A stretch of DNA of 8,620 nt, taken from NCBI GenBank assembly GCA_007127665.1, contig SKYY01000089.1, forward strand, positions 1 to 8,620, written 5' to 3'. Shown here piece after piece: positions 1 to 5,998 of this stretch. The notes under the pieces were generated by a model that was not told the origin of the DNA, did no database searches, and worked only from the letters and a program-made list of their open reading frames with translations. A program made the translations under genes and the position numbers. This DNA is from Balneolales bacterium (GTDB lineage: Bacteria; Bacteroidota; Rhodothermia; Balneolales; Natronogracilivirgulaceae). The stretch's first letter is position 1. Every line of letters starts with the position of its first letter.

Positions 1-75
1 CGCATCCGCAAGTCCCGTCCCGAAGCGCATCCACAAGTTCCGCCCCGAAGCGCATCCACAAGTCCCGTCCCGAAG
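1..75. repeat. 25-bp tandem repeat array, open at left edge
   Basis: Three head-to-tail copies of a 25-bp unit occupy 1-25, 26-50 and 51-75. Each unit starts CGCATCC, continues with ACAAGTCCCGTC or a near variant, and ends CCCGAAG. Copies differ by one to three substitutions (CCG/CCA, CCC/TTC, GTC/GCC). A partial unit (CGCATC) starts at 76. The array probably continues beyond the window. It lies immediately downstream of fliR, where flhB is often found. Because 25 is not a multiple of three, the units do not encode an in-phase peptide repeat. On the minus strand a short frame from an ATG at 99-97 stays open to the edge, but it consists mainly of repeat sequence and I do not call it a gene. 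Confidence 0.9.
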
Positions 76-114
76 CGCATCGGCAGCCCGGGAGTCCATG
101 ATTAAAGGCCCCAA

Positions 115-894
115 TTATGGTGCGAGCAGTTCTATCAGACGTGACAATGCGTCGAACATGCCTTGGAAAAGCATATCGAAGGCCACGGGCAGGTAGGGTG
201 TAATAAGCACGAGCATCACAAGTCCAACACCTACTTTGACGGGCAGTGCAATGAAAAAGATATTGGCCTGGGGCATAATTCGGGCAAAAATGGCAAACGA
301 CAGATTCAGCAGAAAGAACACCACGAGAAAGGGTGACGCAATCTGAACTCCGGTAATGAAAAGCTTTGTGGCCATCTCCAGCAAGAGGGGGCTGGCGGCC
401 TGCAGCTGGGCCGTACTTACCGGGATTGCTTCAAAGCTGTGAGCCAGCGCCAGGATATAGATCTTGTCACCTTCGATAGCAAGGAAGTACAATATGGCAA
501 GCATGGCAAATATGTTGCTGATCACAGCGGTCTGCTGTTCGCTCATGGTATCAACGACATTGGCAAAACGGAGTGCCGCCTGAATACTGATGAGACTGCC
601 ACTCAGTTCCAGCGCAGCAAAAACCAGTTGTCCTACTAGCCCGAGAGCCACGCCGGTAAGTACCTCCTGAGCAATGATCACAAGCAGCTCAATGAAGGTG
701 GTGCCTGTATCAGGCATGACATGAGCAGCGGGAATGACGGGGTAAAGCAGGAAACTGGTGATCAGGGCAAAAAACAGTTTCACACGAACCGGAAATACCG
801 TCGTGCTGAAAAAAGGCGCGGTCATTATCATACTGCCGACCCTGACAAATATGAGGAATGCGGCAATAAGGTATTCAACGGTGAAAAATGCCAT
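115..894 (-). CDS. fliR: Flagellar type III export gate protein FliR
   Basis: FliR is an inner-membrane component of the flagellar export gate, which forms a helical FliP-FliQ-FliR assembly at the centre of the basal body and passes rod, hook and filament subunits. The 259-residue product has the usual family length and is strongly hydrophobic, with probable membrane segments near residues 5-25, 38-56, 68-98, 125-145, 178-202 and 213-235. The C-terminal signature MPQANIFFIALPVKVG (residues 207-222) is very characteristic. The ATG at 894 gives the standard N-terminus, and I see no Shine-Dalgarno before it. In the central region the usual Gly-x-x-x-Ala...Asp-Pro stretch reads QAALRFANVVDT (residues 105-116), so the Gly and Pro are replaced, and the common Asn-Gly-His reads EGD (141-143). 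FliQ, normally adjacent, is separated here by a 288-base repeat-rich gap. Identification is firm. Confidence 0.96.
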   Translation of the reverse strand: MAFFTVEYLIAAFLIFVRVGSMIMTAPFFSTTVFPVRVKLFFALITSFLLYPVIPAAHVMPDTGTTFIELLVIIAQEVLTGVALGLVGQLVFAALELSGSLISIQAALRFANVVDTMSEQQTAVISNIFAMLAILYFLAIEGDKIYILALAHSFEAIPVSTAQLQAASPLLLEMATKLFITGVQIASPFLVVFFLLNLSFAIFARIMPQANIFFIALPVKVGVGLVMLVLITPYLPVAFDMLFQGMFDALSRLIELLAP

Positions 895-904
895 GATACC
901 GTAT

Positions 905-1186
905 TCAGGTTAATGCCGGATCTGGTCGCGCGAACCAGGATGTGCCGCCGGGCCGTTGCTGACCCGGTCGTTGCGGGCAGGACCGTTGCTGGAAGGCCCT
1001 TTGCGGGAAGGCCCTTTGCTGACCCGGTCGTTGCGGGCCGGACCGTTGCGGGAAGGCCTTTTGCTGACCTGGTCGTTGCGGGACGGACCGTTGCTGGAAG
1101 GCCCTTTGCTGAGCCGGTCGTTGCGGGACGGAGCAACAATATGGAACGTGATAAGCCGTGTGCATTATAGAGTGCAGGCGGGTCAT
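905..1186 (-). CDS. Possible 93-residue low-complexity ORF filling the fliQ-fliR gap
   Basis: I do not recognise this frame and doubt it is a conserved gene. Its ATG (1186-1184) overlaps the fliQ TGA (1185-1183) as ATGA, the same coupling used at the fliM-fliN, fliN-fliO and fliO-fliP junctions, and its TGA (907-905) ends ten bases before the fliR ATG. It therefore spans the gap almost exactly. The first 19 residues are non-repetitive (MTRLHSIMHTAYHVPYCCS). The middle is about twelve pentapeptides rich in Pro, Gln and Arg, such as RPGQQ, RAFPQ and RSVPQ, and the tail is GGTSWFARPDPALT. Against coding: the underlying 15-bp array is open in several frames on both strands, so an uninterrupted frame is expected by chance. 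A ribosome terminating here could still deliver translation to fliR. Confidence 0.2.
   Translation of the reverse strand: MTRLHSIMHTAYHVPYCCSVPQRPAQQRAFQQRSVPQRPGQQKAFPQRSGPQRPGQQRAFPQRAFQQRSCPQRPGQQRPGGTSWFARPDPALT
956..1135. repeat. Twelve-unit 15-bp tandem repeat between fliQ and fliR
   Basis: Twelve contiguous 15-bp units can be phased without gaps. Reading the plus strand there are three classes: A is TTGCTGACCCGGTCG, B is TTGCGGGCCGGACCG (with variants at the eighth and ninth bases), and C is TTGCTGGAAGGCCCT. The order is A-B-C-C-A-B-C-A-B-C-A-B, a 45-bp higher-order repeat with one extra C-type unit at 1001-1015. The last unit (1121-1135) is degenerate at its end, and 941-955 looks like a decayed B unit. 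Each A-B pair contains inverted arms CGGTC and GACCG around a ten-base loop, so transcripts could form several weak hairpins. The period is a multiple of three, which keeps most frames open. Confidence 0.95.
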
Positions 1187-1192
1187 TGTGCA
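1164..1192 (-). promoter_or_regulatory. Candidate housekeeping-type promoter ahead of fliR
   Basis: On the minus strand a perfect TATAAT (1169-1164) lies 17 bases downstream of TGCACA (1192-1187), which matches four of six positions of the TTGACA -35 consensus. Transcription would begin near 1157 and run through the repeat array into fliR, giving fliR its own transcript despite the long gap after fliQ. The -35 lies inside the fliQ 3' end. The call rests on motif resemblance alone. If the organism uses the Bacteroidota-type sigma factor the consensus would differ and this match would mean less. Confidence 0.3.
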
Positions 1193-1452
1193 ATACTCGG
1201 AATAAAGTCAAAAATGCGTTCCGTGAACCCGATGGCATACTGAAGCATGAATCCGAAAAGGAAGAACAGGATAATGACCACCACAACCATTTTCGGAACA
1301 TAACTCAGTGTCATCTCCTGGATGGATGTGGCCGCCTGAAAAATGGCGATGGTCAGGCCAATGATCAATGCGCCGATCAGCACCGGTCCCGCGAGCACCA
1401 CTGCTGCTGTAAGTGCTTCCTGGACCCAATATATACCGGTTTCCGTATTCAT
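1183..1452 (-). CDS. fliQ: Flagellar type III export gate protein FliQ
   Basis: FliQ is a small two-helix inner-membrane protein present in several copies in the FliPQR export gate, where it stabilises the closed channel. The 89-residue product matches the usual length. Two hydrophobic hairpin segments lie at about residues 14-38 and 53-78, separated by the conserved cytoplasmic loop FQAATSIQEMTLSYVPK (38-54), a strong family signature. The start lies nine bases after the fliP stop, with no clear Shine-Dalgarno, so coupling to fliP is likely. Its TGA overlaps an ATG of a 93-codon low-complexity frame. fliR, usually next, follows only after the repeat-filled gap. Confidence 0.96.
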   Translation of the reverse strand: MNTETGIYWVQEALTAAVVLAGPVLIGALIIGLTIAIFQAATSIQEMTLSYVPKMVVVVIILFFLFGFMLQYAIGFTERIFDFIPSIAQ

Positions 1453-1461
1453 AAGTGTTTG

Positions 1462-2151
1462 TCAGTTGAAACTTCGAACCATCGATTGAACAAGCAGGTA
1501 CCATCCGTCCGTAAGAACAAAGACAAGGATCTTGAACGGGAGCGAAACAAGTACCGGTGGAAGGAAAATGATACCCATGGAAAGCAGAATGGAAGCCACC
1601 ACCAGGTCAATCACCATAAAAGGAAGATAAATCATGAACCCGATCTGAAAAGCGATGCGCAGTTCGCTTATCACATAAGATGGCACCACCACATAGAGCG
1701 GTATTTCTGCAACGCTGTTCACCGGATCCATCTCCATCATATCCATGAAAAAAAGCAGGTCCTGTTCCCGTGTCTGTCGAATCATGAATTCCTTGAGAGG
1801 TATCGCGGCCTGGGTGAGCGCCTCCATCTGGGTCATCTCCTCATTGATATAGGGTTGGATGGCCTGCTCGTTCACCGCATTGAATGTGGGCATCATGATG
1901 AAAATGGTAAGGAAGAGAGCCAGCCCGATCAGCACCTGGTTGGGTGGTGACTGCTGGGTTCCCAGGCCCATGCGCAGGAAGAAAAAGACCACTACGATGC
2001 GCGTGAAGCTGGTCATCATGGTGATGAACGCCGGGCCGAAAGAGAGAACCGTTATCAGGATCAGCGCCTGGATGGCCAGCGAGAAGTCCTCCGCCTCCCC
2101 ACCGATGCTCAGATCAATTTGCGGAAGTGTCTGTAAGAGTAATGCCGTCAT
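1462..2151 (-). CDS. fliP: Flagellar type III export gate protein FliP
   Basis: FliP forms the pentameric core of the export gate channel in the inner membrane, with FliQ and FliR packing around it. The product is 229 residues, a little shorter than typical because the N-terminus ahead of the first conserved segment (SLAIQALILITVLSFGPAF, 24-42) is brief, and no obvious cleavable signal peptide is seen. Conserved features are TSFTRIVVVFFFLR (47-60), GTQQSPPNQVLIGLALFLT (64-82), and the C-terminal block with SMGIIFLPP (191-199), SLPFKILVFVL (203-213) and DGW (215-217). The intervening periplasmic loop occupies about residues 92-150. The ATG overlaps the fliO TGA by four bases, implying coupled translation. 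Identification is firm. Confidence 0.97.
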   Translation of the reverse strand: MTALLLQTLPQIDLSIGGEAEDFSLAIQALILITVLSFGPAFITMMTSFTRIVVVFFFLRMGLGTQQSPPNQVLIGLALFLTIFIMMPTFNAVNEQAIQPYINEEMTQMEALTQAAIPLKEFMIRQTREQDLLFFMDMMEMDPVNSVAEIPLYVVVPSYVISELRIAFQIGFMIYLPFMVIDLVVASILLSMGIIFLPPVLVSLPFKILVFVLTDGWYLLVQSMVRSFN

Positions 2152-2696
2152 GACGTTCCGCTGAATATTTTGTAGAAGGTGCTTTCAGTTTTTGAAGAAG
2201 ATTCCGGTGTCTCCAGGGGTCCTTTCCATTCTCCGGCCGGATATCGGTGGAGCAGGGTAGTGCCGGCAGATCCGACGGCCAGCACCCATACTTCCTCATT
2301 GATTTCAAGTATTTTGAGTTGCTGTCCGGGAGCAATGCCATGCTGCCCGATCTCCCTGAAGTACCGGCCCGAACGGGTCTGTGCCGGTCTCTTTCGGGAC
2401 CAGAGCCAGACGGCTGCCAGTAGTATTACCATCACCGTGAACGTGGTCAGGGCGTTCATGAAAATCCGCGATGAATCTCTGTCGACCGGTCTTTGATTAC
2501 CGTTGCTCTCATTCATGATCCTCTGGACGCTTTCCACCCTCTGGCCGGCAGCGTCATCAGACGGTTGGGCGGAGCGGTACTCCATTCTCGATACGGCAAA
2601 CAACCAGATAACCAGTAAAACAACCGAGATGGAAACAACGATACCCAGGATTTTTTTCGGGTCGCCGGCCGGTATGTACTCCTTAAGATCCATCAT
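2148..2696 (-). CDS. fliO: Flagellar export assembly protein FliO
   Basis: FliO is a membrane protein that assists assembly of the FliP ring and is not part of the mature gate in studied species. The 182-residue product has two hydrophobic segments: one near the N-terminus (about 17-35, a possible signal anchor) and one at about 79-99, separated by a polar stretch. After the second segment comes a cytoplasmic FliO-type domain with APGQQLKILEINEEVWVLAVG (122-142) and TTLLHRY (146-152). The two-segment layout recalls FliZ of Bacillus, while enteric FliO has only one. Sequence conservation in this family is low, so the call leans on domain pattern plus position directly before fliP. The start is an ATGATG: the first ATG overlaps the fliN stop, and the second would begin three bases later. 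Confidence 0.88.
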   Translation of the reverse strand: MMDLKEYIPAGDPKKILGIVVSISVVLLVIWLFAVSRMEYRSAQPSDDAAGQRVESVQRIMNESNGNQRPVDRDSSRIFMNALTTFTVMVILLAAVWLWSRKRPAQTRSGRYFREIGQHGIAPGQQLKILEINEEVWVLAVGSAGTTLLHRYPAGEWKGPLETPESSSKTESTFYKIFSGTS

Positions 2697-3739
2697 TTAA
2701 GACTGGCCAGCCGTTCACGGGTAGTTATGAGGTTGGAGATGCGGACACCGAAGTGTTCATCAATGACCACCACTTCTCCGTGCGCCACTTTTGATCCGTT
2801 AACCATAATATCTACCGGCTCACCTGCCAGTTTGTCCAGCTCGATGATGGACCCTTTGGAGAGTTGCAACACCTTGCCCAGCGGCATTTCAATCTGGCCA
2901 AGCTGCACAGAGACCTCCATTTCGATATCCTTGAGCAGGGCCATGCTGTGACTGTGTCCGTTGGCTCCCGTATTGCCGTTCTGGAATTCATCGAACTCCA
3001 CCTTCCGACCGGATACCACATCACTGTCATCCACCATGCTTCCCTTTTTCCCTACTTCTTCCAGCTTGTCGGTATCCATGCCGGCAAACTGCCCTTCTTT
3101 CTCAGCGGCAGATTGATCAGGGGAGGCCGTTTCATCTGCGGCAGAGGCAGCCCGGTCGCCGGAAGATGCGGTTGCGCCCCCTGCTGTGGAAGCCGTTCCG
3201 TCTGCGGCATTTTTTTCTTCCGTTTTTTCATCAACAGCTTGCAGCTCACCCACCAGCAATTCGGCACGCACGTCTTCATCTGCCAGGCCGCTTACCTCCA
3301 TCTTTGCATGATAGTAGTTGCCGTGCCCGAACTTTTTCTCCACCTGCCTGAGGGTGAGCACCTCGACGTCACCAAACTTGAACTCCTGGCCGGCCAGTTT
3401 GAACTTTTTCTGCAGCATGGTGACCAGCTCTTTCGCGAACTTTGTCAGCAGGTCTCGTGTAATCTCGTTGTTGGTTTTTTCTTCCACTCCCAACATGATG
3501 CTTGAGAGCAGGCCGAACCACTCATTGTCCAGGACCAGGATCACATCGCTGCCAAGCTGTTGTTCCCTGCCATACACAAAAATATCTTCCTTTTGGGCTT
3601 CTTTGCTGATATTTTCACGGGAAACCAGATCTGCCGAGGCGACCTTGATACCTGACTCCTCCTGGATTACCGAAGTCAGAAACTTTTCTACATCAGGAAG
3701 ATGGCTTTCCAGTTCCTTTTTCAATTTTTCCGCGTTCAT
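2693..3739 (-). CDS. fliN: Long FliN/FliY-like flagellar motor switch protein
   Basis: FliN is a C-ring component that controls rotation direction and receives export cargo. The C-terminal part (about residues 268-345) is a clear FliN/SpoA domain, with DIEMEVSVQLGQIEMPLGKV (271-290), LQLSKGSIIELDKLAGEPVDI and GVRISNLIT. The 348 residues greatly exceed ordinary FliN (roughly 100-140). Residues 1-168 form an extra folded region, with VILVLDNEWFGLLSSIMLG (66-84), that resembles in layout the CheC-like domain of FliY. I see neither the paired Glu-Asn phosphatase signature of CheC nor an EIDALL CheY-binding motif at the N-terminus. Residues 169-265 are a low-complexity Ala/Ser/Thr/Asp/Glu linker. 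The ATG overlaps the fliM stop as ATGA and has AGGA six bases upstream. The FliN call is firm; the nature of the N-terminal domain is inference. Confidence 0.92.
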   Translation of the reverse strand: MNAEKLKKELESHLPDVEKFLTSVIQEESGIKVASADLVSRENISKEAQKEDIFVYGREQQLGSDVILVLDNEWFGLLSSIMLGVEEKTNNEITRDLLTKFAKELVTMLQKKFKLAGQEFKFGDVEVLTLRQVEKKFGHGNYYHAKMEVSGLADEDVRAELLVGELQAVDEKTEEKNAADGTASTAGGATASSGDRAASAADETASPDQSAAEKEGQFAGMDTDKLEEVGKKGSMVDDSDVVSGRKVEFDEFQNGNTGANGHSHSMALLKDIEMEVSVQLGQIEMPLGKVLQLSKGSIIELDKLAGEPVDIMVNGSKVAHGEVVVIDEHFGVRISNLITTRERLASLK

Positions 3740-4671
3740 AACAATTCCTGTTCGTTGATTTCTTCCAGTATTTGGTATATTTTCACTGCCTTCTTTTTGC
3801 CCAGTGTACCCGGGAAAGCGGTCATTTTTACGACGCCGTGAATGCGCACATCCAACGGCTGTACCACCTTCTGCCTGAGTGTAAGCACATCCCCCTCTTC
3901 AAGATCCAGCAACTCGCCCAGGGTCAGTGTTGTGGTGCCCAGAAGTGGCTGCACCTTGATTCTGGCCTTGCTGAGCGTATACTCATAGCCCTTGAGCTGT
4001 TCCTCGGTTAGTTTTGCCTGTCGTTTATGATTGCCGCTTTGAAGAATGGATTCGTTCAGTGACTCCTTGAGAAGGCTATAGGGGTAGGAGATTTTCATCT
4101 CTACGCTTTCATCACCAAGATCCACACGGAAAACACCCACAATGGCGGGATCTGCCGAAATCATATGCACATTTTCCGGTTTGCTTTCGTATGTCGTGGA
4201 ACTGATGTTTAAATTCATGATCGGTTCCCATGCCGCTATGATTTCCCGATTCACGCCTCGCATTATGCGGGACATGATCCGTTCCTCAATGGTGGTAAGC
4301 ATGCGACGCTCTTCAAGCCCTTGTCCCCGGCCTCCGCTCTGCTTTTCAACCATGTGTATGCAGAAACCGGGTTTCATGACGAGAACGACATCCCCTCCAA
4401 GCTCATCCACCCCCAGGATATAAATGACACTCGGGGTGTCGATATGCCTGACAAATTCGCTTGTGGCGAGCTGATCGATCTTTACCAGCTTGACATCAAC
4501 CTTGGCTCTGAGTCCGCTGCTGAATACCCGGCTGATACTGCGTGCCATCACTTCGTGGAGTGTGCGCAGCGTCCGCATGATCTCCTTGCTGAAGAGCTTC
4601 GGATGCTTGAAGTCGTAGGGCTCTACATACTTCTTTCGCCGGGGGGCGATAGTTGGTTGATTCTGATCCAT
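3736..4671 (-). CDS. fliM: Flagellar motor switch protein FliM, short N-terminus
   Basis: FliM sits between FliG and FliN in the C-ring and normally binds phosphorylated CheY to switch rotation. The 311-residue product contains the middle CheC-like domain (about 35-215), including the FliG-contacting motif GGRG (113-116) followed by LTTIEERIMSRIM, and a C-terminal SpoA domain (about 232-305) with LGTTTLTLGELLDLEEGDVL. The recognisable core begins at YDFKHPKLFS (19-28), so only 18 residues precede it. The usual LSQxEIDALL segment is absent. Upstream the frame meets the fliL stop (4698-4696) after eight codons with no ATG, GTG or TTG, so a longer start is excluded. Identity is secure. Response to CheY through the usual site is not supported by the sequence. 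Confidence 0.95.
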   Translation of the reverse strand: MDQNQPTIAPRRKKYVEPYDFKHPKLFSKEIMRTLRTLHEVMARSISRVFSSGLRAKVDVKLVKIDQLATSEFVRHIDTPSVIYILGVDELGGDVVLVMKPGFCIHMVEKQSGGRGQGLEERRMLTTIEERIMSRIMRGVNREIIAAWEPIMNLNISSTTYESKPENVHMISADPAIVGVFRVDLGDESVEMKISYPYSLLKESLNESILQSGNHKRQAKLTEEQLKGYEYTLSKARIKVQPLLGTTTLTLGELLDLEEGDVLTLRQKVVQPLDVRIHGVVKMTAFPGTLGKKKAVKIYQILEEINEQELL

Positions 4672-4695
4672 AAAAAGGGCGTCGGTTAAAACACA

Positions 4696-5241
4696 TCATT
4701 GAATGACATATTTTATGAAGTACAAATTGCGTACCGAACGCACTCCAATGGCTTGATTTATTTCCTCGGCCAGCTCCACTCTCAGTTCGCTCCGTCCTTC
4801 CGGACGTATCAGCTCATCGACGGGCTTTGTTGAGAGCACTTCGTTGATGCGATCCTTGATCTGCATGATATTACCATCAACCAACTCGGCATCACTGCTG
4901 CTGGCAAGCACAAGGCCGATTTCCACAACCAGAAAGCGTGACGCGTTGGTACCCGAGGGGTTAGCGATAATCTCGTTAATCACATACGTTACGGTATCAT
5001 CGGAGGAACGGCCCAGCGTCAACCCGTATATCTCTTCATAATACCTGTCCACCAGGAAATAGGCGGATCCCCCCAGTGAAAAGACAAGGATCAGCAACAG
5101 GAAATATTTTCCTGCAATCAGGAATTTTGAACGCTGCTTTTCGCCCGTCTGATTCTCCTGAACCTGATGCTCCTCGTTTTTCTCCTCAACGGCCTCGTTT
5201 TTTTCGGGCTCGGACTGATTTTCATTGCTGAATGCTGGCAT
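4696..5241 (-). CDS. fliL: Flagellar basal body-associated protein FliL
   Basis: FliL is a single-pass inner-membrane protein that forms a ring around the stator and supports torque at high load. The 181-residue product has a charged, Glu/Asn/Gln-rich cytoplasmic tail (1-40), one transmembrane helix (about 44-64, KYFLLLILVFSLGGSAYFLV) and a periplasmic FliL domain. The conserved end of that domain, VRNLYFIKYVIQ (170-181), is diagnostic. The acidic tail is longer than in enteric FliL. The gene starts 19 bases after motB and ends 24 bases before fliM, between stator and switch genes as in many flagellar operons. There is no clear Shine-Dalgarno. Confidence 0.93.
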   Translation of the reverse strand: MPAFSNENQSEPEKNEAVEEKNEEHQVQENQTGEKQRSKFLIAGKYFLLLILVFSLGGSAYFLVDRYYEEIYGLTLGRSSDDTVTYVINEIIANPSGTNASRFLVVEIGLVLASSSDAELVDGNIMQIKDRINEVLSTKPVDELIRPEGRSELRVELAEEINQAIGVRSVRNLYFIKYVIQ

Positions 5242-5260
5242 AGTTTTGAGCGTAATAATA

Positions 5261-5998
5261 TTATTGGATACTCGAGACTGGGACTCTGGTCAAATTGTAC
5301 GGTTGAATAAGGTCGAAGTACTCGTCATCATACCGGATATAAATCTCCACACGCCTGTTGGTGCTTCGCCCGATGGCTGTATTATTGGTAGCAATGGGGC
5401 GATATTCTCCATAGCTGCTCGCTTTGAAGCGCTCGGGAGGAAGTTCGCTTATGCCCTTTATAAACCGGACAACCGAAATGGCGCGTGCCGCTCCAAGATC
5501 CCAGTTCGACCTGTAACGGGCGGATGGGAGCAGTGGAACGTCATCCGTATGACCCTGGACTTCTGTTTCGTAAATATCATCGGTGAACAGTTCGCCTATC
5601 TCAGTCAGAATGTGTTGCGCCCGCGGCAGCAGATCCGACGACCCGCTGTTGAACGTTACTGACTCACTCAGCGTAATGCGGATTCCTTCCGGAATCAGGT
5701 CTATTTCAAAATACTCTTCGAGTTGGCGGTCTTCAATAAAATCGACAAGAGCCTGCCACCGCTCCAGCCGTTGTTCCTTGAGATCATCCTCGCGATCCAT
5801 TGTCATGCGGTTGACCACGGTATGCTGCTGCTGCAGCACTCCCGTCCCACCCTGGAACCGACGCAGAAATTGCTGCAGCGTATCCATATCCACACCGGGT
5901 GTGAGCATATAGAGTACGACAAAGAAGACCAGCAGCAGCGTAACCATGTCGCTGTAGGTCATCAGCCAATTTCCAGTGTTCTTTTTAGATCGACCCAT
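5261..5998 (-). CDS. motB: Flagellar stator protein MotB
   Basis: MotB is the stator subunit that carries the ion-binding aspartate and anchors the stator to peptidoglycan. The 245-residue product has a short cytoplasmic start, a single transmembrane helix (about 12-32) with the essential Asp at residue 17 in WLMTYSDMVTLLLVFFVVLY (11-30), a linker/plug region (about 35-95), and an OmpA-like domain (about 105-222) with GHTDD (149-153) and NRRVEIYI (214-221). A start further in would remove the helix, so the ATG at 5998 is needed even though it lies 37 bases inside motA and lacks a strong Shine-Dalgarno. Whether the motor uses protons or sodium cannot be settled by eye. Confidence 0.95.
   Translation of the reverse strand: MGRSKKNTGNWLMTYSDMVTLLLVFFVVLYMLTPGVDMDTLQQFLRRFQGGTGVLQQQHTVVNRMTMDREDDLKEQRLERWQALVDFIEDRQLEEYFEIDLIPEGIRITLSESVTFNSGSSDLLPRAQHILTEIGELFTDDIYETEVQGHTDDVPLLPSARYRSNWDLGAARAISVVRFIKGISELPPERFKASSYGEYRPIATNNTAIGRSTNRRVEIYIRYDDEYFDLIQPYNLTRVPVSSIQ

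Noticed and set aside
721..1170. Plus-strand frame through the 15-bp array with ADPVV/AGRTV/AGRPF pentapeptides, resembling a pentapeptide-repeat protein
   Set aside because: The central Leu/Phe of the A(D/N)LxX motif is Pro or Arg here, the repeat arises from the 15-bp DNA period, and the non-repeat part is antisense to fliR.
1186..1950. 254-codon plus-strand frame antisense to fliP and fliQ
   Set aside because: It is a shadow of well-identified genes, with His/Asn/Lys-rich content and no family resemblance.
2864..3505. 213-codon plus-strand frame antisense to fliN
   Set aside because: It is antisense to a gene with clear domains and reads as random composition, rich in Phe, His and Cys runs.
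5254..5265. Perfect 12-bp palindrome AATAATATTATT at the motB stop codon
   Set aside because: It is purely A/T, short and partly coding. It has no T-run or GC stem to be a terminator and is plausible by chance.
5962..5998. 37-base motA-motB overlap as a sign of frameshift or misassembly
   Set aside because: Both proteins are complete, with expected ends. MotB needs this start for its transmembrane helix, and such overlaps are common in stator operons.
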